From CAYGFH01 sp964356315 (lineage in GTDB: Bacteria > Patescibacteriota > Microgenomatia > UBA10105 > UBA927): a stretch of 64,000 bases of DNA. The position numbers and the translations under genes were made by a program. Location of the stretch: assembly GCA_964356315.1 (NCBI GenBank), contig CAYHHA010000001.1:1-64000 (forward strand), written 5' to 3'. Of this stretch, positions 1 through 8,496 are shown piece after piece (within the stretch, counting starts at the first letter, position 1; every line of letters starts with the position of its first letter). The notes under the pieces are model-generated. The model was given only the letters and a program-made list of their open reading frames with translations, was not told where the DNA came from and ran no database searches.

Positions 1-2
1 AT

Positions 3-281
3 TTAAACGGCTATAAATCCTACAAAAATATTTCATATAAATATGATTTTTATGAAAATGGAATACCTGTGACCAGCTCTGATAGATTTTTTTTTGCTGA
101 GAATCAAAATGACAAAAGATATCAAAACCCCTTTAAGTCACAGAGTTACCGATCCATTTACGGCAACAAAAGAAGACGCGTAGCTAGACAACTAATGAAA
201 CAATGTTTCGATATTTCATTCAGACCGATAAAATGGGGGATACGTCTCACCATGAACATGGCATCAACCCTATGGAAATGA
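3..281 (+). CDS. C-terminal end of an unrecognised protein (5' end outside the window)
   Basis: The frame is open from the window edge to a TGA at 279-281, giving 92 residues. The stretch is rich in Lys, Arg, Phe and Tyr and has no motif I recognise. Its stop overlaps the next start in an ATGA arrangement, so it is probably the upstream gene of the same operon and plausibly another polysaccharide enzyme, but nothing in the sequence proves that. The GTG at 69 is probably internal, since the frame continues upstream without interruption. Confidence 0.6.
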   Translation, partial: LNGYKSYKNISYKYDFYENGIPVTSSDRFFFAENQNDKRYQNPFKSQSYRSIYGNKRRRVARQLMKQCFDISFRPIKWGIRLTMNMASTLWK

Positions 282-1102
282 ACTATTCTAATCCAAGAAC
301 CAGTTTTGTTATAAGAACTTTTAACGAACAGCTCTGGCTTGGGAATGTCTTAAATGCTCTTTTTACACAAAGTCTACTTGATTTTGAGGTTATTATCGTT
401 GATTCGGGATCAACAGACTCTACGTTGCAAATAATTTCTTGTTTTCCAGTTAGAAAAGTAATTAAAATTAAACATAACGAATTTAACTACGCTTATGCGT
501 TAAACTTAGGGATTCAGGAATCGAAAGCAGATTTTACCGGTATTTTAAGTGGGCATTCGCTACCCACATCTAGAACTTGGTATTCTGACGGTTTAAAAAA
601 TTTTGAGAATAAATCTGTCGCAGGAGTAACAGGGTATTACTCATCACTGCCAGATGGAAGCTATGAAGAGAAACTTTTCGATATATCCAGGGGAGATGAA
701 ATTACAAAAAAAACCCACTATTACCCATGGATGACAAACACAAACAGCATCATCCGAAGAAAGCTTTGGCTAGAGTATCCCTTCAATGAAATGGTCACAA
801 TGGGCTCGAAAGAATACAACTTCGCTAAAGAAGGATGTGAAGACATAGACTGGGCGATTGAAATGATATCCCGAGGATGGGATATCATTGCCGATCCACT
901 CTTCAACGTGTTTCATTCTCACGGGGGGTTAAATAGACCGATATTCTCAGAAAGGAAGGACCAATGGGAAAAAATTAATAAAATTAGCATTAACAAAAAA
1001 AGACCATCGTATTCTTGGTCCAAACTTTATAATGGCTACAAGAAGGCTAGACCGACGCTTCACTACCCAAGATATTTTTTAAAAAAACTATTGGATGAAT
1101 AA
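278..1102 (+). CDS. GT2 family glycosyltransferase
   Basis: A 274-residue cytoplasmic GT-A enzyme expected to transfer a sugar from a nucleotide donor to a growing lipid-linked glycan. The N-terminal nucleotide-binding strand FVIRTFNE (residues 10-17) is followed by the donor-binding VDSGSTDST at about 41-49. The C-terminal ED pair in GCEDIDW (about 187-192) matches the catalytic-base region of GT2 enzymes. I chose the ATG at 278 because it forms an ATGA overlap with the upstream stop and leaves a normal GT2 N-terminus; longer readings from 203 or 272 add only shadow sequence. No membrane segment is seen. Donor and acceptor cannot be predicted. It converges on the next gene with a 22-bp gap. 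Confidence 0.9.
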   Translation: MNYSNPRTSFVIRTFNEQLWLGNVLNALFTQSLLDFEVIIVDSGSTDSTLQIISCFPVRKVIKIKHNEFNYAYALNLGIQESKADFTGILSGHSLPTSRTWYSDGLKNFENKSVAGVTGYYSSLPDGSYEEKLFDISRGDEITKKTHYYPWMTNTNSIIRRKLWLEYPFNEMVTMGSKEYNFAKEGCEDIDWAIEMISRGWDIIADPLFNVFHSHGGLNRPIFSERKDQWEKINKISINKKRPSYSWSKLYNGYKKARPTLHYPRYFLKKLLDE

Positions 1103-1124
1103 GAAAACCATGAATATAGAAGAA

Positions 1125-2282
1125 CTATCTATTGTAAATATTGATAATTTTTTCGAATGATTTTGTTGCTGAAAATTTACGATCAGCGCTTATTGATGCT
1201 TTTTCAGACATTGATTCATATAGATGTGAATCTGAGAGCAATATTTTAATTTTATCAGCATATAAGATCGAACTATTGTCGCGGATTAAAAATCCTGTTA
1301 CGCTATGCTCAATTATCTCCTTATTTCCTCCCACGTCATATGCTACAACAGGAACACCACACATCATGGATTCTATTGAAACATTTGGGAGAGCAAATTG
1401 CCTAGCTGGAACAACTGTCAAAAAAGATTCCTGATATTTTTTAGCCACAAGCTTAGCATCTACAATATAGTCTTTAAATTTAAAATACTTATCTATATGC
1501 AAACTCGCTATTCGATTTTTTAATTGTTTGTAATAAATGATGTCTGAAAATTTACCATGATACCCATAATGAATGAATTGAAGGTCAGGGTACTGTTTTA
1601 TTAACAGTGCCGCTGTATCTATAAATATTTCGATATCTCTTTCGGGAGATATTCTGCTCATCATAATTATTTTCTTTTTCTTCTGCTTAAATTTTTTCTG
1701 GCTATGGTTATTTGAAAAGACTTTAAATATTTCTGTATCTATACCATCATATATTTGAATAGTATTTAATTTCGAAGTTTTATAGCGTTCTGTAAATAAA
1801 ATATGAACATATTTTGATACAGAAATAAAAATTGCCCTCATATTAAATTTCATTAATATTCTTGAAATTTTTGGTTGCAAAAGCCAAACATCTTTGAGAT
1901 GGATGATAATCGGTCGACGCAACACAAATGCAACAGGATTGGCATAAATACTCCACACATAATGATAACAATGCAGCACGTCGGCGCTTTCTAAAATCGC
2001 GATTCGTAGCACGAAAAATAATGTTTTGAAGTAACCTATAAATGTTTTAAGGGGCTGGTGAAAAATATCCTGCAATTCCACGGCGTCTTCTGTTCCATAA
2101 AATACATACTCAAGTTCCTCTTTATTCATTTCAAGGACAGAACCCTTAGATCCCAAAATAACACATCGGTAGGTGTCTGAATAAACCTGATTCATATAAC
2201 GAACCTGAGACAATAAACCAGTACATGTTCCACTGAGTGGTAAAAAATCTATGAAAAGAATAGTTTTTTTCGTCTTACTCAT
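1125..2282 (-). CDS. GT4 family glycosyltransferase
   Basis: A 385-residue GT-B enzyme. The N-terminal Rossmann half begins with a hydrophobic strand and a G-rich loop (FIDFLPLSGTCTG, about 10-22). The C-terminal half starts at KKIIMMSRISPERD (about 205) and contains the donor-binding region ending in SIESMMCGVPVVAYDVGG. Typical GT4 enzymes carry E-x7-E here. The second Glu is present, but the first position is Phe, so the motif is incomplete. Family-level function is retaining glycosyl transfer from a nucleotide sugar; the substrate is unknown. It lies just downstream, on the minus strand, of a truncated glycosyltransferase remnant. Confidence 0.9.
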   Translation of the reverse strand: MSKTKKTILFIDFLPLSGTCTGLLSQVRYMNQVYSDTYRCVILGSKGSVLEMNKEELEYVFYGTEDAVELQDIFHQPLKTFIGYFKTLFFVLRIAILESADVLHCYHYVWSIYANPVAFVLRRPIIIHLKDVWLLQPKISRILMKFNMRAIFISVSKYVHILFTERYKTSKLNTIQIYDGIDTEIFKVFSNNHSQKKFKQKKKKIIMMSRISPERDIEIFIDTAALLIKQYPDLQFIHYGYHGKFSDIIYYKQLKNRIASLHIDKYFKFKDYIVDAKLVAKKYQESFLTVVPARQFALPNVSIESMMCGVPVVAYDVGGNKEIIEHSVTGFLIRDNSSILYADKIKILLSDSHLYESMSEKASISADRKFSATKSFEKIINIYNR

Positions 2283-2292
2283 AATATATTTT

Positions 2293-2643
2293 CTATATTA
2301 TATGTGAATATATTGCTTTAATTTTATTTTCCCAACTATGATGCTGAGCCAAGAGCTTTTGTTCTTTTTTGTATTTTACTAACCATGAGGATGATTGCAA
2401 GTGCTTAATCTGACACTCCCATGTATTCCATGTTTTTTGAATTGACACATAACGAGTAAGTCTTCTCAATTCATTTATGGGCACTGATATTACAGGCTTT
2501 CCCATATAAAAGTATTCTAATAATTTCATTGGAAACGAGTATCGCGCTCCTAAAATTGAACAATTATAAGGAATTATTCCTATATCAAATTGTTTCAAAA
2601 TCGATGGAATTTCATTTTGAATTTTGCTGAAACCAAGCGTCAC
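2293..2643 (-). pseudogene. C-terminal remnant of a TuaH-like GT4 glycosyltransferase
   Basis: 116 residues that align only with the last third of the intact glycosyltransferases at 40878-42059 and 51897-53066. The shared blocks are GIIPY, the region around SFPMKLLEYFYMGKPVIS, and the terminal SWENKI-type segment. The N-terminal domain with the YDCIDY-type motif is missing. The sequence upstream (from 2643 towards 2740) shows no continuation in any frame that I could recognise. I read it as a truncated relic rather than a small functional protein. It opens a run of broken genes reaching to about 4.65 kb. Confidence 0.75.
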
Positions 2644-2742
2644 GTTGTTCTGATAAAATGACGTTGGTAGAGTGTGAGAGACTGGGCCCCAAAAAATGAA
2701 CTGCCATTGGGGATTATTTTTAATTAATTATAAATAGTATTT

Positions 2743-3087
2743 ATGACACAAGTTTCTATTAAACGTGATTATCAAAAATTTATTATATTATCCACACCTC
2801 GAAGCGGGTCACAAAACCTTGTGTATTTTCTCAATAGTCATACCAATGTACTATCATATAGCGAACCGTTCCAACCATATTTTAATTTAGGGAATCCAGA
2901 AAAAACGTTATTTGAAAATCCTCTTTTTTTTCATATGTATAAACATCTCAGAAGTAAAATTCCTCTTTATTTCCTTAAAAGAATTATCTTTAAAAAATAT
3001 CCTCCGCATATATCCTATTGTATCTCAAGCGAGCAAACAATCGGGCTTCTTCCACCCTGCCCTAAAGGGCTGGGTATAAAGATTTGA
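2743..3087 (+). pseudogene. N-terminal fragment of a sulfotransferase-like protein
   Basis: The 114-residue frame starts well. The segment FIILSTPRSGSQNLVYFL (about 13-30) is the 5'-phosphosulfate (PAPS) binding loop of Stf0/Sulfotransfer-type enzymes, followed by a short SYSEPFQP segment. The sequence stops after about 110 residues, whereas family members usually have 220-300. The 3'-phosphate-binding and C-terminal parts are missing, and the following bases encode an unrelated fragment. A -10-like TATAAA lies at 2729-2734, 8 nt before the ATG, so the promoter may survive. I call it a truncated gene. Confidence 0.65.
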
Positions 3088-3286
3088 TTTAATTATAAAA
3101 GATCGAACAGACAAAGAGCCAAAAGAGTTTTATCTATTTTTACTGGTATATATAAATACAATTCCTCAAAAAAATATTCTATCAGGTCTAGGAGAAGTAT
3201 TAACTGAATCTCAAAAGATTTGGGTTAAAGCTAAATTAATTATTGAGCTTCGAGGCCTCGTTCAGAGGCAAATAGACTTTCTTTGA
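3080..3286 (+). pseudogene. Possible TrpR/YerC-like DNA-binding protein fragment
   Basis: A stretch with no start codon is open from 3080 to a TGA at 3284-3286. It encodes a segment in which LGEVLTESQKIWVKAKLI is followed by GLVQRQI. This spacing recalls TrpR/YerC family proteins, where LLTP(x)E and a helix precede the G-x-SQREIA helix-turn-helix. The fragment ends right at the helix-turn-helix, so no working DNA-binding domain remains. The family assignment is tentative and rests only on this pattern. Its abrupt ends agree with the surrounding broken genes. Confidence 0.35.
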
Positions 3287-3292
3287 TACCCT

Positions 3293-3631
3293 ATGAAACC
3301 TAAGAGTGACACCGTCGCCATCAGCTTATTAACAAGCCCACACAATGTTCGTTTTCGAGATGTAAACTTTTTTGTCCAGGCACTACTGCTTATTTGGTTT
3401 TATGCAACGCCCATCATATACTCTCTCACGCAAATGCCCCGTGAATTACTTTGGTTGTGGCGATTTAATCCGCTAACAAGCATCCTTCAGCTCTACCAAC
3501 ATGCGCTTCTTGGCGCGCCTTTACCGGGACCTGCGATGCTTGCGGGCAATATTGGCATCATGATGTTGGTTACCGCTTTTGGATACATCATATTTCAGCA
3601 CGAAAGTAAAACATTTGATGACTGGCTATGA
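3293..3631 (+). pseudogene. C-terminal remnant of an ABC-2 polysaccharide exporter permease (Wzm-like)
   Basis: 112 residues matching the last two-fifths of Wzm/TagG permeases. A conserved NVRFRDV segment is followed by a membrane helix with WFYATPIIYS, then FNPLTSILQLYQ and a final hydrophobic helix. The intact permease at 19929-20708 has the matching segments (FYASPIVYS, INPIAITIMGIQ). About 150 N-terminal residues are absent. The stop overlaps the ATG of a Wzt-like fragment at 3628 in an ATGA, so the original wzm-wzt operon junction is preserved even though both genes are cut. Confidence 0.8.
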
Positions 3632-3753
3632 GACACAAACACGAATCCATTGCTATCCAACTCACAAATGTGAGCAAAAAATATGAAATTCATCATGAAA
3701 AACCCATGCTTGTGGAAAAACTTATGAGACATATATATTTAGCCTCAATTTAA
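3628..3753 (+). pseudogene. N-terminal remnant of an ABC transporter ATPase (Wzt-like)
   Basis: A 41-residue frame begins with an ATGA overlap on the permease remnant and reads IAIQLTNVSKKYEIHHEKP. This is the usual N-terminus of Wzt ATPases (compare IQVNHVSKKYLLEKP in the intact copy at 20705). It stops at a TAA before the Walker A motif would appear. It therefore cannot hydrolyse ATP and is a relic of a second export system. Confidence 0.75.
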
Positions 3754-3760
3754 TATATCT

Positions 3761-4201
3761 TTCCATTTCGATTGGAATGGTTTGACATTTCTTTCCACCG
3801 CTTCTCCAAAACATATGTTGCGACGACTATCTCAAAACTGGTGGCTATCCTGAATATGTACTTTCGCAAATCCTGCATACTTCTCCGAGCTAGTAGGAGA
3901 TGTGCTCTATAAAGATATCATCCGAATGTATGATATAAAAAATCCAGACGTACTGAAAGACTTATTATTACTCCTTGCAGATCGAACGGGACAACAAGCA
4001 GCATTTACAAAGCTTGGACATATTCTCGGCATAAAAAATGATACGGTTAAAGAGTATATATACTATCTGCCCGCTAAGCTGTCATATGGAGCTGCTTTTG
4101 AACAAACGGTGTACCAATTTCTGAAAAACTCAGACATAGCCATCATTTGTTCCAGGACATCTCATCGTCACAGACATCGTTTCATACTCATCATGACGTA
4201 G
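3761..4201 (+). pseudogene. Frameshifted fragment of a DUF4143-type AAA ATPase
   Basis: Three reading frames carry pieces in the expected order of this family. DYLKTGGYPEYV (around 3828-3863, DUF4143 hallmark YLxxGGFPE) runs into a 1-bp shift near 3875. The next frame then reads NPAYFSELVGDVLYKDIIRM, followed by YDIKNPDVLKDLLLLLADR and a winged-helix-like stretch with LGHILGIKNDTVKEYI. The N-terminal P-loop ATPase domain and the C-terminal nuclease-like part are missing. Such ATPases are common solitary genes in CPR genomes. Here it is clearly dead. The first 60 bases are assigned with less certainty. Confidence 0.7.
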
Positions 4202-4263
4202 CCAATATGCTCAGAGGTAAACATCCATACACAATTACCGTACACATTGATCCGTTGAAATAG
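4192..4263 (+). pseudogene. Last 23 codons of a cation diffusion facilitator (CDF) transporter
   Basis: The short segment HDVANMLRGKHPYTITVHID ending in PLK and TAG matches the conserved end of the cytoplasmic domain of CDF metal exporters (H-D-I-A…V-T-I-H-x-E/D-P). A preceding piece in a shifted frame (GHLIVTDIV) could be the strand before it. Everything upstream, including all membrane helices, is gone. It is too short to be a gene and is listed as evidence of decay. Confidence 0.45.
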
Positions 4264-4311
4264 GATTTACGCAATAAAAAGAGTACGTCAAGAAAATAAA
4301 AAGCTCCATAG

Positions 4312-4646
4312 TCAGCAAATACAGAGAATTGAGCGTCGTTCTTGTTGCCCTGTTTTTAATTTCCTTGCTTCATCAACAGGGAGGGGACGGGGATCGATGA
4401 GCGCCATATCCCCCAGAAGCACATTGTAGAGCTGTGAAAGCTCGTCTAAGCCAGTGTGAGCAAGGAATCGGCCTATATGTGTGTATCTCGGGTCATTGCG
4501 GATTTTAAATACCGGCCCATCGGCTTCATTGAGTTTTTGCAATCTTTTTTTTGTTCTTCAGCGTCCATTACCATGGTGCGAAATTTGTATATAATAAACG
4601 GCTTTCCGTTTTTGCCGGTACGCAGCTGTGTAAAAAAATATGCTAT
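4312..4646 (-). pseudogene. Frameshifted priming sugar transferase (WcaJ/WbaP-type) remnant
   Basis: Reading leftwards, one frame gives YTQLRTGKNGKPFIIYKFRT followed by MVMDAEEQKK, and a second frame continues LQKLNEADGPVFKI and GLDELSQLYNV. Both match the bacterial sugar transferase family and the intact copy at 50339-50956. A frameshift near the A-rich run at about 4540 separates them. The N-terminal membrane helix is absent. The conserved IGPRPLP motif reads IDPRPLP, a change at an invariant Gly, and the C-terminus degenerates. The enzyme would have loaded the first sugar-1-phosphate on undecaprenyl phosphate; this copy is dead. Confidence 0.8.
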
Positions 4647-4738
4647 CAATCAGGTTCACATGTCGTATAATACCACCATTGTAATAATTGCCTAATTTGA
4701 AAACACAGCGTATTATTGCACTCAGTTAATTACTATAT

Positions 4739-5869
4739 ATGAAAATTGCAATTGTTCATGATCAATTATATGATTTTGGCGGAGCAGAGCGCGTTATACT
4801 TGCGCTCATGCAAATATACCCGTCAGCGGACCTGTTCACATCATATTACAACTCTTCTACAAGGGATCCCATCGGAAAAAAATTTCAAAGATTTCACATC
4901 ACCACATCGTGGGCAAACCGTATAGGAATCATCCGGCGCTTACAAAGAATCTTTAAAATTCTCACTCCTTGGGTTTGGCAAAGCTTTGACCTATCTCTGT
5001 ATGATTTAGTTATATCATCTTCTGGATCGTATATAGCAAAAGGCGTGATCACTAAACCACACACAACACATATTTGCTATTTACACACCCCTCCACGGTA
5101 TCTGTATTTCTACGAGACATCTTTTCCATGGAAAAAATATTTCGCTATTAAAATATATAACAATTTTACCTCTCATGCACTGCGAACATTTGACTATATC
5201 TCATCTCAACGCGTCGATGAGTTTTTGACTAACTCGGTTCATACGAAGAAACGAATTCTGAAGTATTATAGGAGGAATTCTACTGTTATTTATCCACCGG
5301 TCGATATCCCAACCATACCATCCATTCGTATAGTATCGACTGAAAGATTTTACGTCACCACATCGCGATTAGTATACCCAAAACATATCGACACACTTGT
5401 CCAAATGGCAAATAAATATCACATAATCCTTAAAATTATCGGCAGAGGGCCTGAGGAAAAAAAATTAAAGCTATTAGCAGGTAATACTGTAGAATTTATA
5501 GGCAACATATCCGATAAGCGCCGGAATGAAATATATAGTCGGGCATATGGTTTTCTCTTTTCTTCGCTAAATGAAGAATTTGGGATCTGTGTGGTCGAAG
5601 CCATGGGATATGGAGTACCAGTAATTGCACACGCGAGCGGTGGTGTATCTGAAATAATCACCCACGGAAAAAATGGTTTTTTGTATGATCAATTAAACCC
5701 CGAGTCACTAAGTGAACAGATAAGAGCGTTAGAGTCCTTGTCCGAGCGACAATATGCACAGCTTCGACTAAATGCGCGCATCCGCGCAGAGGACTTTTCT
5801 TTTGATAATTTTTCAAAAAAAATGGTATCAACTGTTAGACAGATAATGAAAAAAAATGCACATAAATAA
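4739..5869 (+). CDS. GT4 glycosyltransferase, WbaZ-like
   Basis: A 376-residue GT-B enzyme. The N-terminus MKIAIVHDQLYDFGGAERV carries the GGAE acceptor/phosphate loop typical of the WbaZ mannosyltransferase group, and a second group marker is YLHTPPRYLY (about 118-127). The C-terminal donor domain has TSRLVYPKHID (about 205) and a full E-x7-E (EEFGICVVE, about 279-287) followed by GVPVIAHASGGVSEII. It is the first intact gene after the decayed region and starts the long rightward operon. Mannose-type transfer is suggested only by subfamily resemblance. Confidence 0.9.
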   Translation: MKIAIVHDQLYDFGGAERVILALMQIYPSADLFTSYYNSSTRDPIGKKFQRFHITTSWANRIGIIRRLQRIFKILTPWVWQSFDLSLYDLVISSSGSYIAKGVITKPHTTHICYLHTPPRYLYFYETSFPWKKYFAIKIYNNFTSHALRTFDYISSQRVDEFLTNSVHTKKRILKYYRRNSTVIYPPVDIPTIPSIRIVSTERFYVTTSRLVYPKHIDTLVQMANKYHIILKIIGRGPEEKKLKLLAGNTVEFIGNISDKRRNEIYSRAYGFLFSSLNEEFGICVVEAMGYGVPVIAHASGGVSEIITHGKNGFLYDQLNPESLSEQIRALESLSERQYAQLRLNARIRAEDFSFDNFSKKMVSTVRQIMKKNAHK

Positions 5870-5879
5870 TCAGTCCAAT

Positions 5880-7085
5880 ATGAAAATACTCTGTCTTATG
5901 AAAAATTTTTCTATCGGGGGAGGAGAGCGGCTCATCGCTGCATTATCCAGCGAAGCAAAAAACAATGAAATCACTATAGACGTTGCTACAATTGAACGAA
6001 AAGATGACTTGTCTAAACAGTATCGATTGTCTATCACGCACTTAACGCAAGTCGAGCACATGACCAAAGCGATGATGATTATACATAGCATGCCTGTTTT
6101 TATTAAATTACTTTATCTAATCAGACAGTATGATATGATTTTGAGTTTTGAGCGAACCCCTTCATTTATGACATCGGCCCTCGGATTGTTCACAAGGAAA
6201 CCATACTGCGTATACATTCAAAATACACTATCTGAATCTATTCGTCTGATTTATCCTCAAACCCCCATACGGCGTATTGTCCTGACGCTGCAAGCGTATG
6301 CTCTTCGCCATGCAAACTGTGTATTGTGCGTCACCTCACAAATACATGCTGAGGTCATCCGTGTGTTTCTTGTCCCTGCGGAGCGCGTGGAACTGCTTGA
6401 ACCGTGTATTAATACATCATTGATATGCCGGTTGATACGCAATTCGTCTATAAAGAAGCGGCGCAAATCGATTATTTTCATCGGTGTTCTTCGAAAAGTA
6501 AAGCAACCACTGATATTGCTTGATGTTTTAAAAAAACTTCATCAAAAAGATCATAATGTTGTTCTTTATATAATCGGTGAGGGAGACTGCCTACCTGAAC
6601 TGAGAGCTGCTATTCAAAAAAAACGACTTAATACTCATGTCGTGTTGCTGGGTAAGCAAGTTAATCCGTACAAATATCTTACTGCTGCTGATGCGCTTAT
6701 CCTTACATCAAAAACTGAAGCGTTTCCTTTAGTAATTCTGGAATCAATGTACTGCGGTGTGCCTGTTATTAGCACAAATTGCTCATCATCCATCATTTCT
6801 ATATTAGGTGGCACTCATGAAATAACACCACTTGTTCTCAATTCGTACCGAGTGCTTCGCCGTGGGATTGTTTGCAGGAACGAAGGAAATACAGCATCAC
6901 ATATCGCAGAAGCCGTCTCGTGGCTATTTGACCATAAACACAGCGCGAAGATAGCTAATTTACGCTCATCAGCATTGCGGTTTGCATCAAGACATAATAG
7001 TCGTGACCAGTTCTTTCAGTTGAGAAGGATTTTTCAAAAAATATTATTCGGGAACATTGATAGAAAGCACTATAAGTTACTTTAA
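5880..7085 (+). CDS. GT4 glycosyltransferase
   Basis: A 401-residue GT-B enzyme. The N-terminus MKILCLMKNFSIGGGERL has the GGGER loop of GT4 enzymes. The C-terminal half starts at IIFIGVLRKVKQP (about 200) and carries E-x7-E (EAFPLVILE, about 280-288) followed by CGVPVIST. The C-terminal tail is very basic (KRRK, RRIF). I prefer the ATG at 5880, 10 bp after the previous stop, over the ATG at 5856, which adds eight polar residues and would overlap. No membrane segment is seen. Substrates are unknown. Confidence 0.88.
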   Translation: MKILCLMKNFSIGGGERLIAALSSEAKNNEITIDVATIERKDDLSKQYRLSITHLTQVEHMTKAMMIIHSMPVFIKLLYLIRQYDMILSFERTPSFMTSALGLFTRKPYCVYIQNTLSESIRLIYPQTPIRRIVLTLQAYALRHANCVLCVTSQIHAEVIRVFLVPAERVELLEPCINTSLICRLIRNSSIKKRRKSIIFIGVLRKVKQPLILLDVLKKLHQKDHNVVLYIIGEGDCLPELRAAIQKKRLNTHVVLLGKQVNPYKYLTAADALILTSKTEAFPLVILESMYCGVPVISTNCSSSIISILGGTHEITPLVLNSYRVLRRGIVCRNEGNTASHIAEAVSWLFDHKHSAKIANLRSSALRFASRHNSRDQFFQLRRIFQKILFGNIDRKHYKLL

Positions 7086-7089
7086 CACC

Positions 7090-8496
7090 ATGATCAGACA
7101 GAGTATTATACTTTTTTCTCCACTATTATTACTGTTCGCCTTGTTGCTAATATCACCTTCAAATAAATTAGTGGTTTCGGCATTTTTCGCATATTTTTTT
7201 ATCCGATGGTATCTAACAAATAAATTTTATGAGAGTCTTCTTGTAACATTCCTTACTAGTAGCATAATTTTTACCGGTAAAACGCATATCGTACAACTAC
7301 TCGACTTGTCCGAATATCCGCACCTCCAACGTATTTACCCGATGGGGTATGTTTCCGTAGTGGTAATTCGGACAATGGATATTGTGGCTTTTATCCTTGG
7401 GGTTGTTGCTTTAGGGAAAATTGCAAAGAGGGGATTAACAGCTTTTCACACTCTTTTTGATGCTTCAATAGTAGGATTTTGCATCTGGATTGTACTCTCA
7501 AACCTTTTTGCTTCAACCCAACTCATGCTTTCGTTGTATCAAACATCGAGCATCATAGAGAGTATATGCCTGCACATATTTTTAACATTATTCTTCACAA
7601 GAAAATCACAACTTCCAACAATTGCATACACATTGTTATCGCTTGTGCTATTTGAAGTAGTATTATCTATGTTTCAATTCATCACCGGCTCACCTCTAGG
7701 AAAGTCCATTGAGATTGAGCAATCAATACCAAAGTTCGGCGGGGTAGTTGATGAATTTTATTTCACATTCCGACCCATCGGAACATTTATCCATCCGAAT
7801 AATTATGCAATTTATTTATCAATAATAAGCATAGTATGCTTTGGACTGCACTGGTTCTATCGCAAGGCAATCTTCATTCAGACTGCACTTGCATCATTTA
7901 TTACCATCGGATTAACCCTCTCACGGACGGCGTGGTTCCTAACTTTTGTTAGCTGTTGCGTATATCTCTATCAGCTGGAGCATGTATACCGGATAAACTT
8001 ATTACCTAGAGTGAGAAAATACATTTGGCTCACCATAATCCTGATACCTCTTACTGTATATATGATGCCTCGGATAAGCAAAACAATATATACTTTTCAG
8101 GAATCCGGAGGAGGGTATTATCGATTACACCAATCGATTGAAATACTTGAATTAATTAAGAAAAATCCAATTTTCGGAGTGGGGACAGGACTTAGCGTTA
8201 TTGAGTCGATACGATCCAATCCTGAAGGTTTTTTTGCATCCTCACCCGATCTTATCCATAATTATTATTTACTTGTAACTGCAGAAAGTGGAATCATTTC
8301 AGTAATACTACTTATTCTCATGGCGTTCTCATTTCTACGATACAAACCGATTTTAGCTAATTCACAACCAAGAAATAATATCTTATATAGCGCTCTCACG
8401 CTCGCGGGATGTATTATACTGTTAGCTCCATTTTCTCAACCATTTATGTATTTGGATTTGCTTGTTGTTCTATATCACATGCGCCGTCTTATATGA
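7090..8496 (+). CDS. O-antigen polymerase/ligase (Wzy/WaaL family) membrane protein
   Basis: 468 residues with roughly 10-12 membrane helices. The diagnostic Wzy_C region has a periplasmic loop with FRPIGTFIHPNNYAIYL (about 225-241), then LSRTAWFLT (about 277-285), and the second conserved block PIFGVGTGLSVIE (about 359). Family members polymerise repeat units or ligate glycans to an acceptor outside the cytoplasmic membrane; the two activities cannot be told apart by sequence. The start at 7090, four bases after the previous stop, is preferred to 7057, which overlaps. Its stop overlaps the next ATG. Confidence 0.88.
   Translation: MIRQSIILFSPLLLLFALLLISPSNKLVVSAFFAYFFIRWYLTNKFYESLLVTFLTSSIIFTGKTHIVQLLDLSEYPHLQRIYPMGYVSVVVIRTMDIVAFILGVVALGKIAKRGLTAFHTLFDASIVGFCIWIVLSNLFASTQLMLSLYQTSSIIESICLHIFLTLFFTRKSQLPTIAYTLLSLVLFEVVLSMFQFITGSPLGKSIEIEQSIPKFGGVVDEFYFTFRPIGTFIHPNNYAIYLSIISIVCFGLHWFYRKAIFIQTALASFITIGLTLSRTAWFLTFVSCCVYLYQLEHVYRINLLPRVRKYIWLTIILIPLTVYMMPRISKTIYTFQESGGGYYRLHQSIEILELIKKNPIFGVGTGLSVIESIRSNPEGFFASSPDLIHNYYLLVTAESGIISVILLILMAFSFLRYKPILANSQPRNNILYSALTLAGCIILLAPFSQPFMYLDLLVVLYHMRRLI

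Noticed and set aside
2743..4263. A mobile element responsible for the broken-gene region
   Set aside because: No transposase, terminal inverted repeats or target duplication could be recognised among the fragments.
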